From NCBI RefSeq assembly GCF_000467125.1, contig NZ_BATJ01000023.1, forward strand, positions 1 through 60,331: DNA of 60,331 bases, given 5' to 3'. Both the position numbers and the translations under genes were made by a program. The notes beneath the pieces are model-generated. The model did not search any database. It was given only the letters and a program-made list of their open reading frames with translations, and had not been told where the DNA came from. How positions within the stretch are numbered: position 1 is the stretch's first letter; each line of letters opens with the position of its first letter. The stretch comes from Vibrio proteolyticus NBRC 13287. GTDB taxonomy: Bacteria > Pseudomonadota > Gammaproteobacteria > Enterobacterales > Vibrionaceae. Shown in pieces: positions 1-8,617 of this stretch.

Positions 1-119
1 GCATTAAGGTGCGAACAACGCTAAACACCTAACCCAAACCATTCCACCTTAAACACTAAAGCCGAGTTTAAACTGAAATCGCCAAGCGTTGTGAGTCACT
101 CTTAAATGCTTTGTTAGGC
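1..119 (-). repeat. VCR-like integron attC site, left end cut by window edge
   Basis: The right end carries the core site GTTAGGC (113-119). The two ends are imperfect inverted copies: the left end (GCATTAAGGTG, then ACAACGCT) is mirrored by AGCGTTGT, then CACTCTTAAATGC, near the right end. This is the long palindromic layout of Vibrio cholerae repeats, read on the minus strand. By my alignment about ten bases of the site lie left of the window. It is the recombination site at the 3' end of the cassette that occupies roughly 114-551. Recognition is from the palindrome plus the core site. Confidence 0.8.
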
Positions 120-206
120 GCTTCACTCAATTAATTGAAATTGGATTTAGAAAACCACTTTTGGGAAATAGATAAAACAACGTAACCCACTGAATTTGAA
201 TAAAAC

Positions 207-431
207 CTAAATGCTAAAGCGGCTTAGTTTCTGAAACCCACTGCAACCAAACCACCAAAGAAATTGGCAATTCAGCACGTGAAAGTGGAACTTGGAAAGG
301 CTAGCTTTCAGGGCGAAATCGAAGCCAATAAACCAGCTTCCAAAACAGATAAACTTGAAGCGATTTGAACCAAAGAGAACTGCAACCAGCCGACTCAAAA
401 AACAAATGAGGCAACCCGCGAACATTGGCAT
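207..431 (-). CDS. Hypothetical integron-cassette ORF
   Basis: This 74-residue reading frame lies in the cassette orientation, between the core site at 546-552 and the attC at 1-119. The product is rich in Phe, Leu, Cys and Trp (FAGCLICFLSRLVAVLF near the N-terminus), so it would be hydrophobic. I recognise no family. There is no convincing Shine-Dalgarno before the ATG, and many Vibrio cassettes carry no functional gene, so this may be a spurious frame in a non-coding cassette. The rest of 120-545 holds no other frame I would defend. Confidence 0.25.
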   Translation of the reverse strand: MPMFAGCLICFLSRLVAVLFGSNRFKFICFGSWFIGFDFALKASLSKFHFHVLNCQFLWWFGCSGFQKLSRFSI

Positions 432-545
432 ATTTTGCGGGTTGAGTGATTCAAGAATTTAGGAAGATAAAGCCAGATTGCCGAGAAACTGAGGAAAATT
501 GCCAAAGGGATAAAAAGAGATTAGACCCAAGATTTTCTTTACTGC

Positions 546-552
546 GCCTAAC
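546..552 (-). other. Integron core site closing the terminal cassette
   Basis: GCCTAAC on the plus strand (GTTAGGC on the minus) marks the far end of the cassette whose attC is at 1-119. The sequence beyond it (553-680) lacks the paired arms of an attC, and no integrase gene follows. The site is therefore either the array boundary or a secondary insertion site. Confidence 0.5.
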
Positions 553-713
553 GCTACCTATACAGCTAAAAGCCGTTTTTACACCTTATATTATGCCGTA
601 TTTCAACATTAGAAAATGTTGCATATATCGCTAACCTTCTGACATCCTGGAAAATGTGATGACATTGGTATTGGACACTGGAATTATAACGTTCGTTGCT
701 GCTTAATCGGGCG

Positions 714-738
714 ACAGATGGGTTGGCATCCCATCTGT
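714..738 (-). terminator. Hairpin downstream of the YrhK-family gene
   Basis: Perfect 9-bp inverted repeat: ACAGATGGG (714-722) and CCCATCTGT (730-738) with a 7-base loop. It lies 40 bases past the stop of the minus-strand gene ending at 778. No T-run follows on either strand, so it could be a weak terminator or an mRNA 3'-end stabiliser. Confidence 0.4.
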
Positions 739-777
739 TCAGATACACAGGTAAAAAAGTGAAGCAAAACCACCACA

Positions 778-1041
778 TTACGCCCGCTTTTGAATTCTTC
801 CCAAGTGAACCAAACTGGTCAGTTTGATTACTGGTTTGATGATTAATTGGGCACTACCGACGATAAACAGCCAAGTCCCACTCTCAACTAAAGAGTTGTT
901 CAAAAAGAAAAAGCTGCCAACCAAAAACCAGACAGCAATGAATAGGTCATTAAGCGCACCTAACGCATCATACCTGCGTTGAATAACGATATGTCGATTG
1001 CCGATGTCGATATCGAGCTCTCTCGGATTTTTGTTCTTCAA
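778..1041 (-). CDS. YrhK-family small membrane protein
   Basis: This 87-residue protein resembles the YrhK-like domain: an N-terminal polar part (HIVIQRRYDALGALND), two hydrophobic segments (about residues 31-47 and 56-72, with GSFFFL and GTWLFIVGSAQLIIKP) and a basic tail. The family is usually a two-helix membrane protein of unknown function. The start is TTG, chosen because a strong GGAGG lies four bases upstream and no ATG gives the full domain. It stands alone between the integron end and a GNAT gene, both reading the same way. Family assignment is by motif recall. Confidence 0.65.
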   Translation of the reverse strand: MKNKNPRELDIDIGNRHIVIQRRYDALGALNDLFIAVWFLVGSFFFLNNSLVESGTWLFIVGSAQLIIKPVIKLTSLVHLGRIQKRA

Positions 1042-1135
1042 AAGGCCTCCGCCATAACATTTAAGTCGGAACCGAACGCTTGGTCACCTTGAGCGAACCT
1101 GTTTTTCCAGCGATAGGTTAGTTGAGTTTTGTGAT

Positions 1136-1546
1136 TCAAGACTGCACGACAAATTTTTTGCTCATGCCATGACACTTAGGTGCGACCAGCCGATAACCAA
1201 GTTTTTCATAAAACCCGGGCTCATCGGCTATCAGAGACACATAGGAACCTAGCAGAGTGTTCTTTGCTAGATAACGGTCTATATATTCCATCACTTTCCG
1301 CCCCAACCCCTTTCCTTGATAATCTGGATCCACTGCCACGTCGACGATCTCAAAATTACAAGCACCATCGCCAACAACTCTTCCCATCGCGATTAACTGA
1401 CCGTCGTCTCGGATAGAGACCCCATACAACGAGTTGGGCAACCCGATTTCAGCCGCTTGGATCGACTTTTCAGACAATCCGGCTTTTATACGTAAGACAC
1501 AGAATTCATCCGCCTTGGGAACTTGTTGCTGGATTTCTATTGTCAT
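1136..1546 (-). CDS. GNAT-family N-acetyltransferase
   Basis: 136 residues, the usual length of a single-domain GNAT enzyme. The acetyl-CoA binding motif A is plain: VDVAVDPDYQGKGLGRKVM, with the Q-x-x-G-x-G signature as QGKGLG. A C-terminal FYEKLGY motif follows, which is the usual motif B region. The enzyme transfers an acetyl group from acetyl-CoA to an amine, but the acceptor cannot be read from the sequence. The ATG at 1546 is preceded by GGGAGAA six bases upstream. GNAT genes are frequent integron cassette cargo, but no attC flanks this one, so it looks chromosomal. Confidence 0.85.
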   Translation of the reverse strand: MTIEIQQQVPKADEFCVLRIKAGLSEKSIQAAEIGLPNSLYGVSIRDDGQLIAMGRVVGDGACNFEIVDVAVDPDYQGKGLGRKVMEYIDRYLAKNTLLGSYVSLIADEPGFYEKLGYRLVAPKCHGMSKKFVVQS

Positions 1547-1575
1547 CTAACTTCTCCCATAACATGAACAATATT

Positions 1576-3147
1576 TCAATCTGTCTGAGCGACTTGTGTC
1601 CGGTTTCGCCCTTGGTGTTTTGCCTGGTACAACGCAATATCCGCTTGCTTGAGGCTTGCTTCCATTCTCACATCACCAGCTGGCCAGTAAGCTACACCAA
1701 TCGATACGGTGATACGCCCGACCGTTGCGAAATCGTGATCTTCAATAGCACTGCGAATTCGCTCAGCAACCTCATACGCATTATTGATGTCCGTATTGGC
1801 CAAAAAAATAAGGAACTCTTCACCACCCGCTCGGCAAAGTATATCTTCCTGTCTGGCTTGTTTTTGCATTTGCTCAGCGATGGCAATGATCAGTTCGTCA
1901 CCGACATCATGACCATACGAATCATTCACTCGCTTAAAGTAGTCAATATCCAGAGCCAGAACAGAAAACGGCACGTTTTTTACCGTTAGTGCATCGAGCG
2001 CCTTGAGCATTCCCCGGCGGTTCAACAGCCCGGTCATCGCATCACTATGACTGTCTGCATGCAGTTTATCCAATTGATGAGACAACTTACCAAAGCCACG
2101 CAAGATAGCCGATTTGAGGTTCGCTACCTCAAAATACCAGGAATGGATTTGATTTATCTCTCTCATTGTATCTGAATGTTCGATTGCGGTGACGCGGCGC
2201 GCGAGGTGCCATAATGGACGAGATATGAATATCGCTGACACCCAAATCACAAGCAGTGTCAAAAGGCCAATAGGAATGGTCACCACAAAAACATCCTGCA
2301 TTTGTTTATCGAGTTCGGCCATAACGGCGGCCTTGGGACGCTGTGCCACAATCCCCCAATGAGTTGTTTGCACCGGAGCAAAGCCCGTCAACATATCCAC
2401 TCCTTTTGAGTTCACGATATCTTTTACCCCTAACTCTCCTTCACTAACAGAATCAATCGCCGCATTATTGGCAATGGATTCACCGATCCGAGATTTATCA
2501 GGATGAAAAATAAGCGTTTTATTGTGGTCAACCACATAGAGGTAAGAACGATCCTTGTAGCCATGTTTTTCAAGAATTCGATAAAGGATGTTGTCTCTTT
2601 CAAGATAAATCGTGCCGGACACGTAGCCCTGATAGACGCCTTGATCAGAAAATATCGGGTGAGAAATGCTGATCAGATAGTTCCCTGCGGGCGACACAAA
2701 CGGCTCAGTGACCAATGGCTGCTGCGCATGAAGTGATTGCAACGAGTCCTTCGAGGTCAGTTGAACCCCTTTAACATCCAGTGTTTCTGGTGACACCGCG
2801 ATGATCACCCCTTCTGCGTTAACCACTGCTACCGAGTTGAAGGTTCTGGTTTGCATACGCAGCCTTTCCGCTTCCCGCATCAAGAACGACTCATCATGCA
2901 TATGGGCCTTGAGAACATTGGCACTGTATTCCAGCTGAGATTGGGCAGACTCTATAAACACATCCGTCGTCGCTGCCATTTTTTCCGCATAGACTCGGTT
3001 TGCTTCCATGGTCTTTTCCATCAACAAGCTCTTTTGTACTTTGTAAATGGAGTAAAAAGAGTTAGTGAGCGTAACCAGAACACTGGCAATGGTCAGTAAG
3101 AGGATAAGACGACGGAGGTCAAGCCTGATGAAGGGGGAGGAAAACAT
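1576..3147 (-). CDS. Membrane diguanylate cyclase with periplasmic Cache sensor
   Basis: 523 residues. Transmembrane helix 1 is about residues 13-33 and helix 2 about 288-310. Between them is a periplasmic double-Cache type sensor (motifs VVNAEGVIIAVSPE, SISHPIFSDQGVYQGYVSGTI and YLYVVDHNKTLIFHPD). After a short linker comes a C-terminal GGDEF domain (about 365-518) with an intact active site GGEEF at 441-445 and the usual DIDYFKRVNDSYGHDVGDE core, so it should make cyclic di-GMP from two GTP. The ligand of the Cache domain is unknown. It is a single gene, and its Shine-Dalgarno is weak. Confidence 0.9.
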   Translation of the reverse strand: MFSSPFIRLDLRRLILLLTIASVLVTLTNSFYSIYKVQKSLLMEKTMEANRVYAEKMAATTDVFIESAQSQLEYSANVLKAHMHDESFLMREAERLRMQTRTFNSVAVVNAEGVIIAVSPETLDVKGVQLTSKDSLQSLHAQQPLVTEPFVSPAGNYLISISHPIFSDQGVYQGYVSGTIYLERDNILYRILEKHGYKDRSYLYVVDHNKTLIFHPDKSRIGESIANNAAIDSVSEGELGVKDIVNSKGVDMLTGFAPVQTTHWGIVAQRPKAAVMAELDKQMQDVFVVTIPIGLLTLLVIWVSAIFISRPLWHLARRVTAIEHSDTMREINQIHSWYFEVANLKSAILRGFGKLSHQLDKLHADSHSDAMTGLLNRRGMLKALDALTVKNVPFSVLALDIDYFKRVNDSYGHDVGDELIIAIAEQMQKQARQEDILCRAGGEEFLIFLANTDINNAYEVAERIRSAIEDHDFATVGRITVSIGVAYWPAGDVRMEASLKQADIALYQAKHQGRNRTQVAQTD

Positions 3148-3276
3148 ATTGTATTGATAACACCCTGATTCACAATGCTTCGAAGTCTAAAGCAGACAGA
3201 TGGCATAAGCAAACCAGTGCATTTTAGCCTTGACGTTCGTTCAAGTAAGGCTTGCATAAGAATGACGAATGGCATT

Positions 3277-3300
3277 CAGCCCGACACATGTGCCGGGCTG
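3277..3300 (-). terminator. Hairpin after the alkyl sulfatase gene
   Basis: CAGCCCG (3277-3283) pairs with CGGGCTG (3294-3300), and the loop contains ACATGT. It starts 18 bases past the sulfatase stop on the minus strand. No T-run follows, so termination may be weak. Confidence 0.5.
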
Positions 3301-3317
3301 AGCATGCACTTCAAACT

Positions 3318-5297
3318 TTAAGGAGTCACGATATTGAACCAGAAATCAAAGCTATCGAGATAGCCGACCAACTCTTTGAGCTTGCTTTCATCGCCGTCGA
3401 TGGTCACATCCCCCGCTTTTAGCGCCTGATCCAACGTGATTTGCTGCAAGATAATCTTATTCAGAGTATCTCTGGATAACTTGACCGTCGCGTCCGCTTT
3501 GTCGGATGTGATACCTGCGGTATGATTGAGCACGCCGTTACCCAATTCCAGCAGATATTGTCCGGCGTCACCTCCAAAATCAAAGTTAAGCAATGCCGTC
3601 GCATCACCCGCTTTTGGTCCATTAAGTCTGACTGCCAAATAGTCGAAGAACATCTCTGGGGTCATGGCTCGCACCGTATCCGGGCTGGCGGTATCCGGTG
3701 TTGGTAATTGAGCAACGCCACTGCGTAACTCCTGTGCTCCCGTCAGATAGAAGTTGCGCCATGGCCCCGACTCAGCCTGATATCCCATCTGCTCTAAGGC
3801 GTCAGCTTCAAGGTTTTTCGCCGCCTGGTTATTCGGATCCGCGAACACCACATGTTTCACCACTTGCGCCACCCAACGGTATTCGCCTTTGTCATAATAT
3901 TTGCGGGCTTTTTCCAGTACGGCATCTGCGCCCCCCATGAATTCGACATAACGCTTAGCCGACTCCACTGGCGTTAGCTCATGTAGCGTAGCGGGGTTGC
4001 CATCGAACCATCCCAGATAAAGCACGTAGGTTGCTTTAACGTTGTGACTAATCGAACCATAGTAGCCTCGGTTGGCCCAGACTTTCGCCAGTCCGTCAGG
4101 CAAGGTAAACTGCTCTGCGATTTCGTCGCGGGTGTAACCATGGTTTGCCAATCGCAGCGTCTCATCGTTGATATAACGATAAATATCACGTTGTGACTTT
4201 AATAACTGCACCACATTATCATTGCCCCATGTCGGCCAATGGTGCTGCGCGAACATGACTTCGGCTTTGTCGCCCCACATGTTGATCGCTTGATTGAGGT
4301 ACTTTGACCAAGGAAGCGGTTCGCGTATCTTCGCGCCACGCAATGAATAGGTATTGTGTAACGTGTGAGTGGCGTCTTCCGCAGCAGAAATGGCTTTTTT
4401 CTCTTCGATGAACCAAAGCATTTCCGCTGGAGCTTCAGAGCCCGGCGCCATCAGAAATTCGTACGTCAGACCGTCAATGGTGTGCTTCTCGCCAGTTTTC
4501 ATGACAATCTCAGTCGGAGCGATCAACGTCACCGTGCCAGCTGATGTCGTGGTCCCCAGACCGGCGCCGACCTGGCCTTTCGGGTCAGCGGGCAACAGGT
4601 TACCGTACATGTAACTGGCCCGGCGACTCATCGCATTCCCAGCCATGACGTTCTCGGCCACCGCCGCTTCCAGAAAGCCATCTGGTGCATAGACTTTCAC
4701 CTTACCGGCGTTTACGTCTTCCTGACTGACGATCCCTTTCACGCCGCCATAGTGATCAACGTGACTATGGGTATAGATCACCGCTTTAACGGGCTTTTTG
4801 CCACGGTTTTTATAATACAGATCGATGGCAACTTTGGCTGTTTCCGCCGAGATAAGCGGATCAACCACCGTGATACCTTCTTTACCTTCAATAATGGTCA
4901 TATTGGACAGGTCTAGATTGCGAACCTGATAAATGCCGTCTGTCACCTCAAACAAACCACTGATGTTGATCAACTGGGACTGACGCCACAAACTCGGGTT
5001 CACCGAATCAGGGGCTTTATCGCCTTCTTTAATGAACCCATATTGCTGCGGATTCCAAATCACGTTCCCCGCTCCGCCTTTGATCGTGTCTTGGGGTAAC
5101 GCTTCAATCAACCCTTTATGTACGGCGTCAAAATCACTCGTGTTATCGAATGGCAATGCATTCATCAACTCGCCATTTGAGGCTTTTGTCGCATTGGCGG
5201 CGTCATTGCGCATATCCTCACTGGCTGTTACCGGTAAAACCAGACTGCATCCCACCCAGGCGACCATCAGATGAGTCAGAACTTTATTCAATCTCAT
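3318..5297 (-). CDS. Periplasmic alkyl sulfatase (SdsA1/YjcS/BDS1 type)
   Basis: 659 residues, the normal size for the metallo-beta-lactamase-fold alkyl sulfatases that release sulfate from alkyl sulfates such as SDS. The zinc-binding motif THSHVDHYGG lies at residues 176-185 (H177, H179, D181, H182). Further metal ligands are expected in the AAEDATHTLHNTYS stretch. A dimerisation domain follows, then a C-terminal SCP2-like lipid-binding domain. The N-terminus is a cleavable signal peptide (LTHLMVAWVGCSLVLPVTA), so the enzyme is periplasmic. AAGGATAAGG lies just before the ATG. The gene stands alone. Confidence 0.92.
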   Translation of the reverse strand: MRLNKVLTHLMVAWVGCSLVLPVTASEDMRNDAANATKASNGELMNALPFDNTSDFDAVHKGLIEALPQDTIKGGAGNVIWNPQQYGFIKEGDKAPDSVNPSLWRQSQLINISGLFEVTDGIYQVRNLDLSNMTIIEGKEGITVVDPLISAETAKVAIDLYYKNRGKKPVKAVIYTHSHVDHYGGVKGIVSQEDVNAGKVKVYAPDGFLEAAVAENVMAGNAMSRRASYMYGNLLPADPKGQVGAGLGTTTSAGTVTLIAPTEIVMKTGEKHTIDGLTYEFLMAPGSEAPAEMLWFIEEKKAISAAEDATHTLHNTYSLRGAKIREPLPWSKYLNQAINMWGDKAEVMFAQHHWPTWGNDNVVQLLKSQRDIYRYINDETLRLANHGYTRDEIAEQFTLPDGLAKVWANRGYYGSISHNVKATYVLYLGWFDGNPATLHELTPVESAKRYVEFMGGADAVLEKARKYYDKGEYRWVAQVVKHVVFADPNNQAAKNLEADALEQMGYQAESGPWRNFYLTGAQELRSGVAQLPTPDTASPDTVRAMTPEMFFDYLAVRLNGPKAGDATALLNFDFGGDAGQYLLELGNGVLNHTAGITSDKADATVKLSRDTLNKIILQQITLDQALKAGDVTIDGDESKLKELVGYLDSFDFWFNIVTP

Positions 5298-5540
5298 AAA
5301 CCTTATCCTTGTTCACTCTCTTCATTCTTGAAAGGTCGAGAGATACAGAAGATTCGATAACAAACTCTAAAATCGAACAATTCTTCGCCTTTGCCTAAAA
5401 AGCGTAGACAAAGACCTCTGTTTTACAATACAGAGTTTTGGTGATTTTGTTGCAAACTGGGCAGAGATCTCAGTGTCGCGCACAGACTCGACCACCAACG
5501 TTTCGCATCAGTTTAAACAAAGCATTTCAGTCTCAAAGTC

Positions 5541-5879
5541 TCAACTCAATTTCGCCCCTTTTGGCACTCTTGCTTCCGGACTCACCAACACCACGGCACC
5601 ATCACTGCGATGAAAGCCGGTCACCAGGCACTCCGACATAAATGGGCCAATCTGCTTCTTAGGGAAGTTAATCACTGCCATAACCTGTTTATCCAAAAGA
5701 TCGTCTTTCTGGTAGAGATCGGTGATTTGCGCGCTCGATTTCTTCACGCCGATCTCATCTCCAAAATCGATTGTTAATTTGTAGGCCGGACGCCGTGCTT
5801 GTGGAAAATCGCTCACCTCAATGATGGTGCCGACTCTCAACTCAACTTGTTCAAACTCCTGCCAACTAATGGTTTTCAT
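5541..5879 (-). CDS. csaA: CsaA-type tRNA-binding protein/chaperone
   Basis: 112 residues forming a single tRNA-binding OB fold (residues about 8-110; motifs VELRVGTIIEV, YKLTIDFGDEIGVKKSSAQI and VMAVINFPKKQIG). CsaA is known as an export-related chaperone in Bacillus; its role in proteobacteria is unclear. An upstream in-frame ATG would give 125 residues, but the internal ATG at 5879 has GGAGGG eight bases before it and gives the usual family length, so I chose it. The gene lies between the sulfatase and the broken AraC regulator, all on the minus strand. Confidence 0.9.
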   Translation of the reverse strand: MKTISWQEFEQVELRVGTIIEVSDFPQARRPAYKLTIDFGDEIGVKKSSAQITDLYQKDDLLDKQVMAVINFPKKQIGPFMSECLVTGFHRSDGAVVLVSPEARVPKGAKLS

Positions 5880-5979
5880 CGTTACCCTCCAACACAGTCT
5901 TATTTTCACTCCGCTCAAATTAGCAGAGTGCGCTCAACTTGTTTGTGCAGAGAAGACGCATTAAACGACCATACGGACT

Positions 5980-6705
5980 CTATTTTCGGCACCAGGTCGG
6001 CGGGTGCCCGGACACCTCCCGAAAACGCCGACTAAATGCGGAAACATCCTGATAGCCCACTTGTTCAGCAATCAGCGTAACCGGGAGATCGCTATACCTC
6101 AGCAGAGCTTATGCCCGCTCCATTCGGGCGCGGATCAAATATTGCTGCGTGGTGTATTGCATCGCTTGATGAAACCGCTTTTTGAACTGAGTTGGACTCA
6201 GGCAAGCCACCGCAGCCAGCGAACGCACAGTGTGCGAGGCACTTAAATCCGTGTGGATATGGGCGACCGCTTGTTCAATACGAGCGTCACAAAGACGATG
6301 TCCTGTTTGCTCGTGCAACAGCAGCCAGAGAAGTTCACGCACCGACTTATCCAATACTGGATTCACCGCCTCAAGCAATTGCTGCTCAATAAAAGTTAAA
6401 TAGGCGTTGAGCGTTTCAGAGATATGCAACTTCACTTGGGTGTGATTCAACGCCTCTGGCAGGTTATCGAGATCAACCACGATAAACTTCGCTGCTTCTT
6501 GTGCACGAAATTCATGGCACGCTCCTGAGCGGATCACGATCAGCTCTCCGGCACTAACGCTACCAGAGTAACCATCCATGCGAATATCGATACTGCCAGC
6601 AAGCGGCAAAACTACTTGGTGGAACGGGTGGGAATGCCGACTCATTTTCAAAGTGTAAGAGCGGACACAAAGGTGACGTATCATAGTGTTAACCGTGCAA
6701 AACAT
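5980..6705 (-). pseudogene. AraC-family regulator interrupted by an in-frame TAA
   Basis: The N-terminal part is a cupin sensor (HSHPFHQVVLPLAGSIDIRM) and the C-terminal part an AraC helix-turn-helix pair. Reading stops at a TAA (6109-6111) right after RARMERA. The same frame then continues for 42 codons with an intact second helix-turn-helix (DLPVTLIAEQVGYQDVSAF, then SRRFREVSG) to a TAG at 5980-5982. Family members usually have Lys after RMERA, so one A-to-T change in an AAA codon would explain the stop. The truncated 198-residue product lacks the second DNA-binding helix and is probably inactive. The start is uncertain (6705 or 6684), with no clear Shine-Dalgarno for either. Confidence 0.85.
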
Positions 6706-6789
6706 CCGACAGAAGTTCTTTGATTTTAAGATGCCTTGCGGCTATGGTTGGCGTCAAGAAGCAAAGCGAATGATATACAAGGAAAAATA

Positions 6790-7083
6790 ATGCGCAAACT
6801 TTGTCTGGGCATCACTCTTTTACTGCTCATTACAGGGTGTTCGAATAAACAGGCCAGCACTGCGGGTATGCGAAGCACTAGCGTCAACAGTTATGCCCAG
6901 AACATGTCCAATATGGAACTGTGTGAAACGCTGTACTACGGCCGTGCCACCACACAAACCAAAGCAGCAATTGGGGTTGAATTCAACAAGCGCCGCCTGA
7001 CCCGAAGATGGTGCGATAACGAAAACGAAAAATGGTACGCCGAAGAGTTTCTGGAATGGCTTACCAAGCGTGACGCTAAGTAG
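6790..7083 (+). CDS. Small predicted lipoprotein
   Basis: 97 residues. The N-terminus MRKLCLGITLLLLITGCSN is a lipoprotein signal with lipobox LITGC, so the product should be lipid-anchored in the envelope. The mature part is polar, with two further Cys (ELCETLYYG and RRWCDNEN), and is not a family I can name. The start at 6790 is set by AAGGAAAAATA directly upstream and by the lipoprotein signal; an upstream in-frame ATG adds a non-signal leader. It converges on the minus-strand globin gene, 10 bases away. Confidence 0.75.
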   Translation: MRKLCLGITLLLLITGCSNKQASTAGMRSTSVNSYAQNMSNMELCETLYYGRATTQTKAAIGVEFNKRRLTRRWCDNENEKWYAEEFLEWLTKRDAK

Positions 7084-7093
7084 TCATTTGCCG

Positions 7094-7513
7094 CTAATCC
7101 ACCAGCGGCAGATAACCGGAGCAATGTGCCTTCATCACTTCAATACCTTTGGCAAAACATTGTCGCCACGCCAGTTCAACTTCAGGCGTCCAGTTGCGAT
7201 CACAAATGCTGACGGTCTGAAGCATGCACTCAAACCAGATATCCAAGTCTTCCGGTTTAACGCCATAACCGGTGGTACCATGACGTACACCAAAACGTTT
7301 GACCAACTCTTTTGCATCCGTGGACACACTGGCGAGCATCAAAATGTGCAGTGAAGCACGCAGCATCTGAATTTGGTGGTTCATATCCGTGTCAGCGAAC
7401 ATCTCACGAAAGTGGTCACTGCTTTCCCAGAAGATCTGATAAAACAGAGTGAAGAACTCCGGGTTTTCGTTACACCTCAGATAACTGTCGTTAAAGACTT
7501 CGTGATGATCCAT
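7094..7513 (-). CDS. Single-domain globin-like protein
   Basis: 139 residues with the pattern of bacterial globins: FYQIFWESSDHFREMFADTDMNHQIQMLRASLHILM in the B-E helix region, GVRHGTTGYGVKPEDLDIWFECMLQTV around the proximal F-G helices (conserved RH), and WTPEVELAWRQ near the end. It probably binds haem and oxygen or nitric oxide. No reductase domain is fused. The gene is followed 25 bases upstream by DUF2789 in the same direction, so the two may form one transcript (DUF2789 first). No strong Shine-Dalgarno is seen. Confidence 0.8.
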   Translation of the reverse strand: MDHHEVFNDSYLRCNENPEFFTLFYQIFWESSDHFREMFADTDMNHQIQMLRASLHILMLASVSTDAKELVKRFGVRHGTTGYGVKPEDLDIWFECMLQTVSICDRNWTPEVELAWRQCFAKGIEVMKAHCSGYLPLVD

Positions 7514-7538
7514 GTGCTGCTATCTCAGTGTCACCTGA

Positions 7539-7772
7539 CTAATTTCTTAGCATAACATCCAATTGATCCACTACCTCAGCCCAGTCCGCATCATCTTCCA
7601 ACGCCTGTTTGAGAAACGATGCTTGTGCCGGCGTCCAAAAACTTGCTTCGTAAATCGGCGCACTGCCTAAATCATCACCGTGCTCGGTAACAAACGAACG
7701 AATCTCCTGCTCTGAACTGCCCAGTCCCAGCTGTTGAAAAAGGTCCGGTATTGAGTGCTGATGTAACTCCAT
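7539..7772 (-). CDS. DUF2789 family protein
   Basis: 77 residues matching the family pattern: an H-S-I-P-DLFQQLGL start, IRSFVTEH, the FWTPAQASFLKQAL motif and the acidic DDADWAEVVDQLD end. The function is unknown. It is cytosolic, with no signal or membrane segment. The start is supported by AAGGGGA just upstream of the ATG. It probably leads a two-gene unit with the globin gene. Confidence 0.8.
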   Translation of the reverse strand: MELHQHSIPDLFQQLGLGSSEQEIRSFVTEHGDDLGSAPIYEASFWTPAQASFLKQALEDDADWAEVVDQLDVMLRN

Positions 7773-8005
7773 AATTTCCCCTTGGCAAATGGCAAGCTTG
7801 TTTCGCTAACTATAGTCCATAACGCATTTTTCGGCGTCTCGCACACCTTCTCGTGTGCAAAAATATTCGCAAAATCAACTGAGCAAAAAACCAACACCCC
7901 TTTCAGATAAATGTCAGGACTGCGCACAATCTCCCGCCAGATATTGACCAGAATCGCGTTCGGAGGTATCACTCACAGTTCACCGATCCGAAAGCGGAGC
8001 TTAGC

Positions 8006-8617
8006 TTGGACCAGATCAATGCCCTACTTATGACTATGAAACCCTTGCTGGAACAGTACGGATACCTGGCATTGGTGGTAAGCATTTTTCTCGAAGGGCT
8101 GGGCATTCCTATGCCCGGTCAGTCACTAATGATTGCCGCCTCTCTGTTAGCCTCTGAACAGGTTATGAGCCTGACTCTGGTGGCGACGGTTTCCTGGCTA
8201 AGCTGCTTTCTAGGCAATACCTGTGGTTACCTGCTCGGCTACTATTTTGAGAATTGGCTGGATAAAAAAGGTTATGTGTCCGGACCTAAAATGCAAAAGC
8301 TGCAGTCCACGATTCAGACGTATGGCCCGGCCTGCTTAGTCATCAGCCGTTTTATCGAGGGAATGAAGCAGTTTATGCCACTCGCGTGCGGTATCGCGAA
8401 AATGCCACGCCGGGAATTTCTGTTTGGCAATGCACTGGCCAGCACTGTCTGGGTGGCAGTGTTTAGCTTGCTGACACACTTTGCGTTTGAGCATCTGAGT
8501 GAACTCAGTACGCTCTACACCCATTACCGGTTTATCGTGTGGGCATTGGCGGCGCTGTTGTTCGGAGCATTGATCATGTGGATCCTAAAACGGCGAAAAG
8601 CCAAACGCCAAATGTGA
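8006..8617 (+). CDS. DedA/SNARE-associated family membrane protein
   Basis: 203 residues. The DedA signature is clear: a VVSIFLEGLGIPMPGQSLM entry motif, the GYLLGYYFENW segment, and the second half motif SRFIEGMKQFMPLACGIAKMPRREF. Several hydrophobic segments and a basic C-terminal tail (LKRRKAKRQ) follow. The family is linked to lipid scrambling and membrane homeostasis. The start is TTG at 8006 with GGAG six bases before it; a later ATG (MTMKPLL) would cut the N-terminus slightly. It converges with the MocR gene, whose stop abuts it. Confidence 0.88.
   Translation: MDQINALLMTMKPLLEQYGYLALVVSIFLEGLGIPMPGQSLMIAASLLASEQVMSLTLVATVSWLSCFLGNTCGYLLGYYFENWLDKKGYVSGPKMQKLQSTIQTYGPACLVISRFIEGMKQFMPLACGIAKMPRREFLFGNALASTVWVAVFSLLTHFAFEHLSELSTLYTHYRFIVWALAALLFGALIMWILKRRKAKRQM

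Noticed and set aside
566..778. 70-codon minus-strand frame overlapping the hairpin after the YrhK gene
   Set aside because: No Shine-Dalgarno, no family pattern, and the hairpin at 714-738 lies inside it.
1136..1546. GNAT gene as an integron cassette
   Set aside because: No attC or core site flanks it, although GNAT genes are common cassette cargo.
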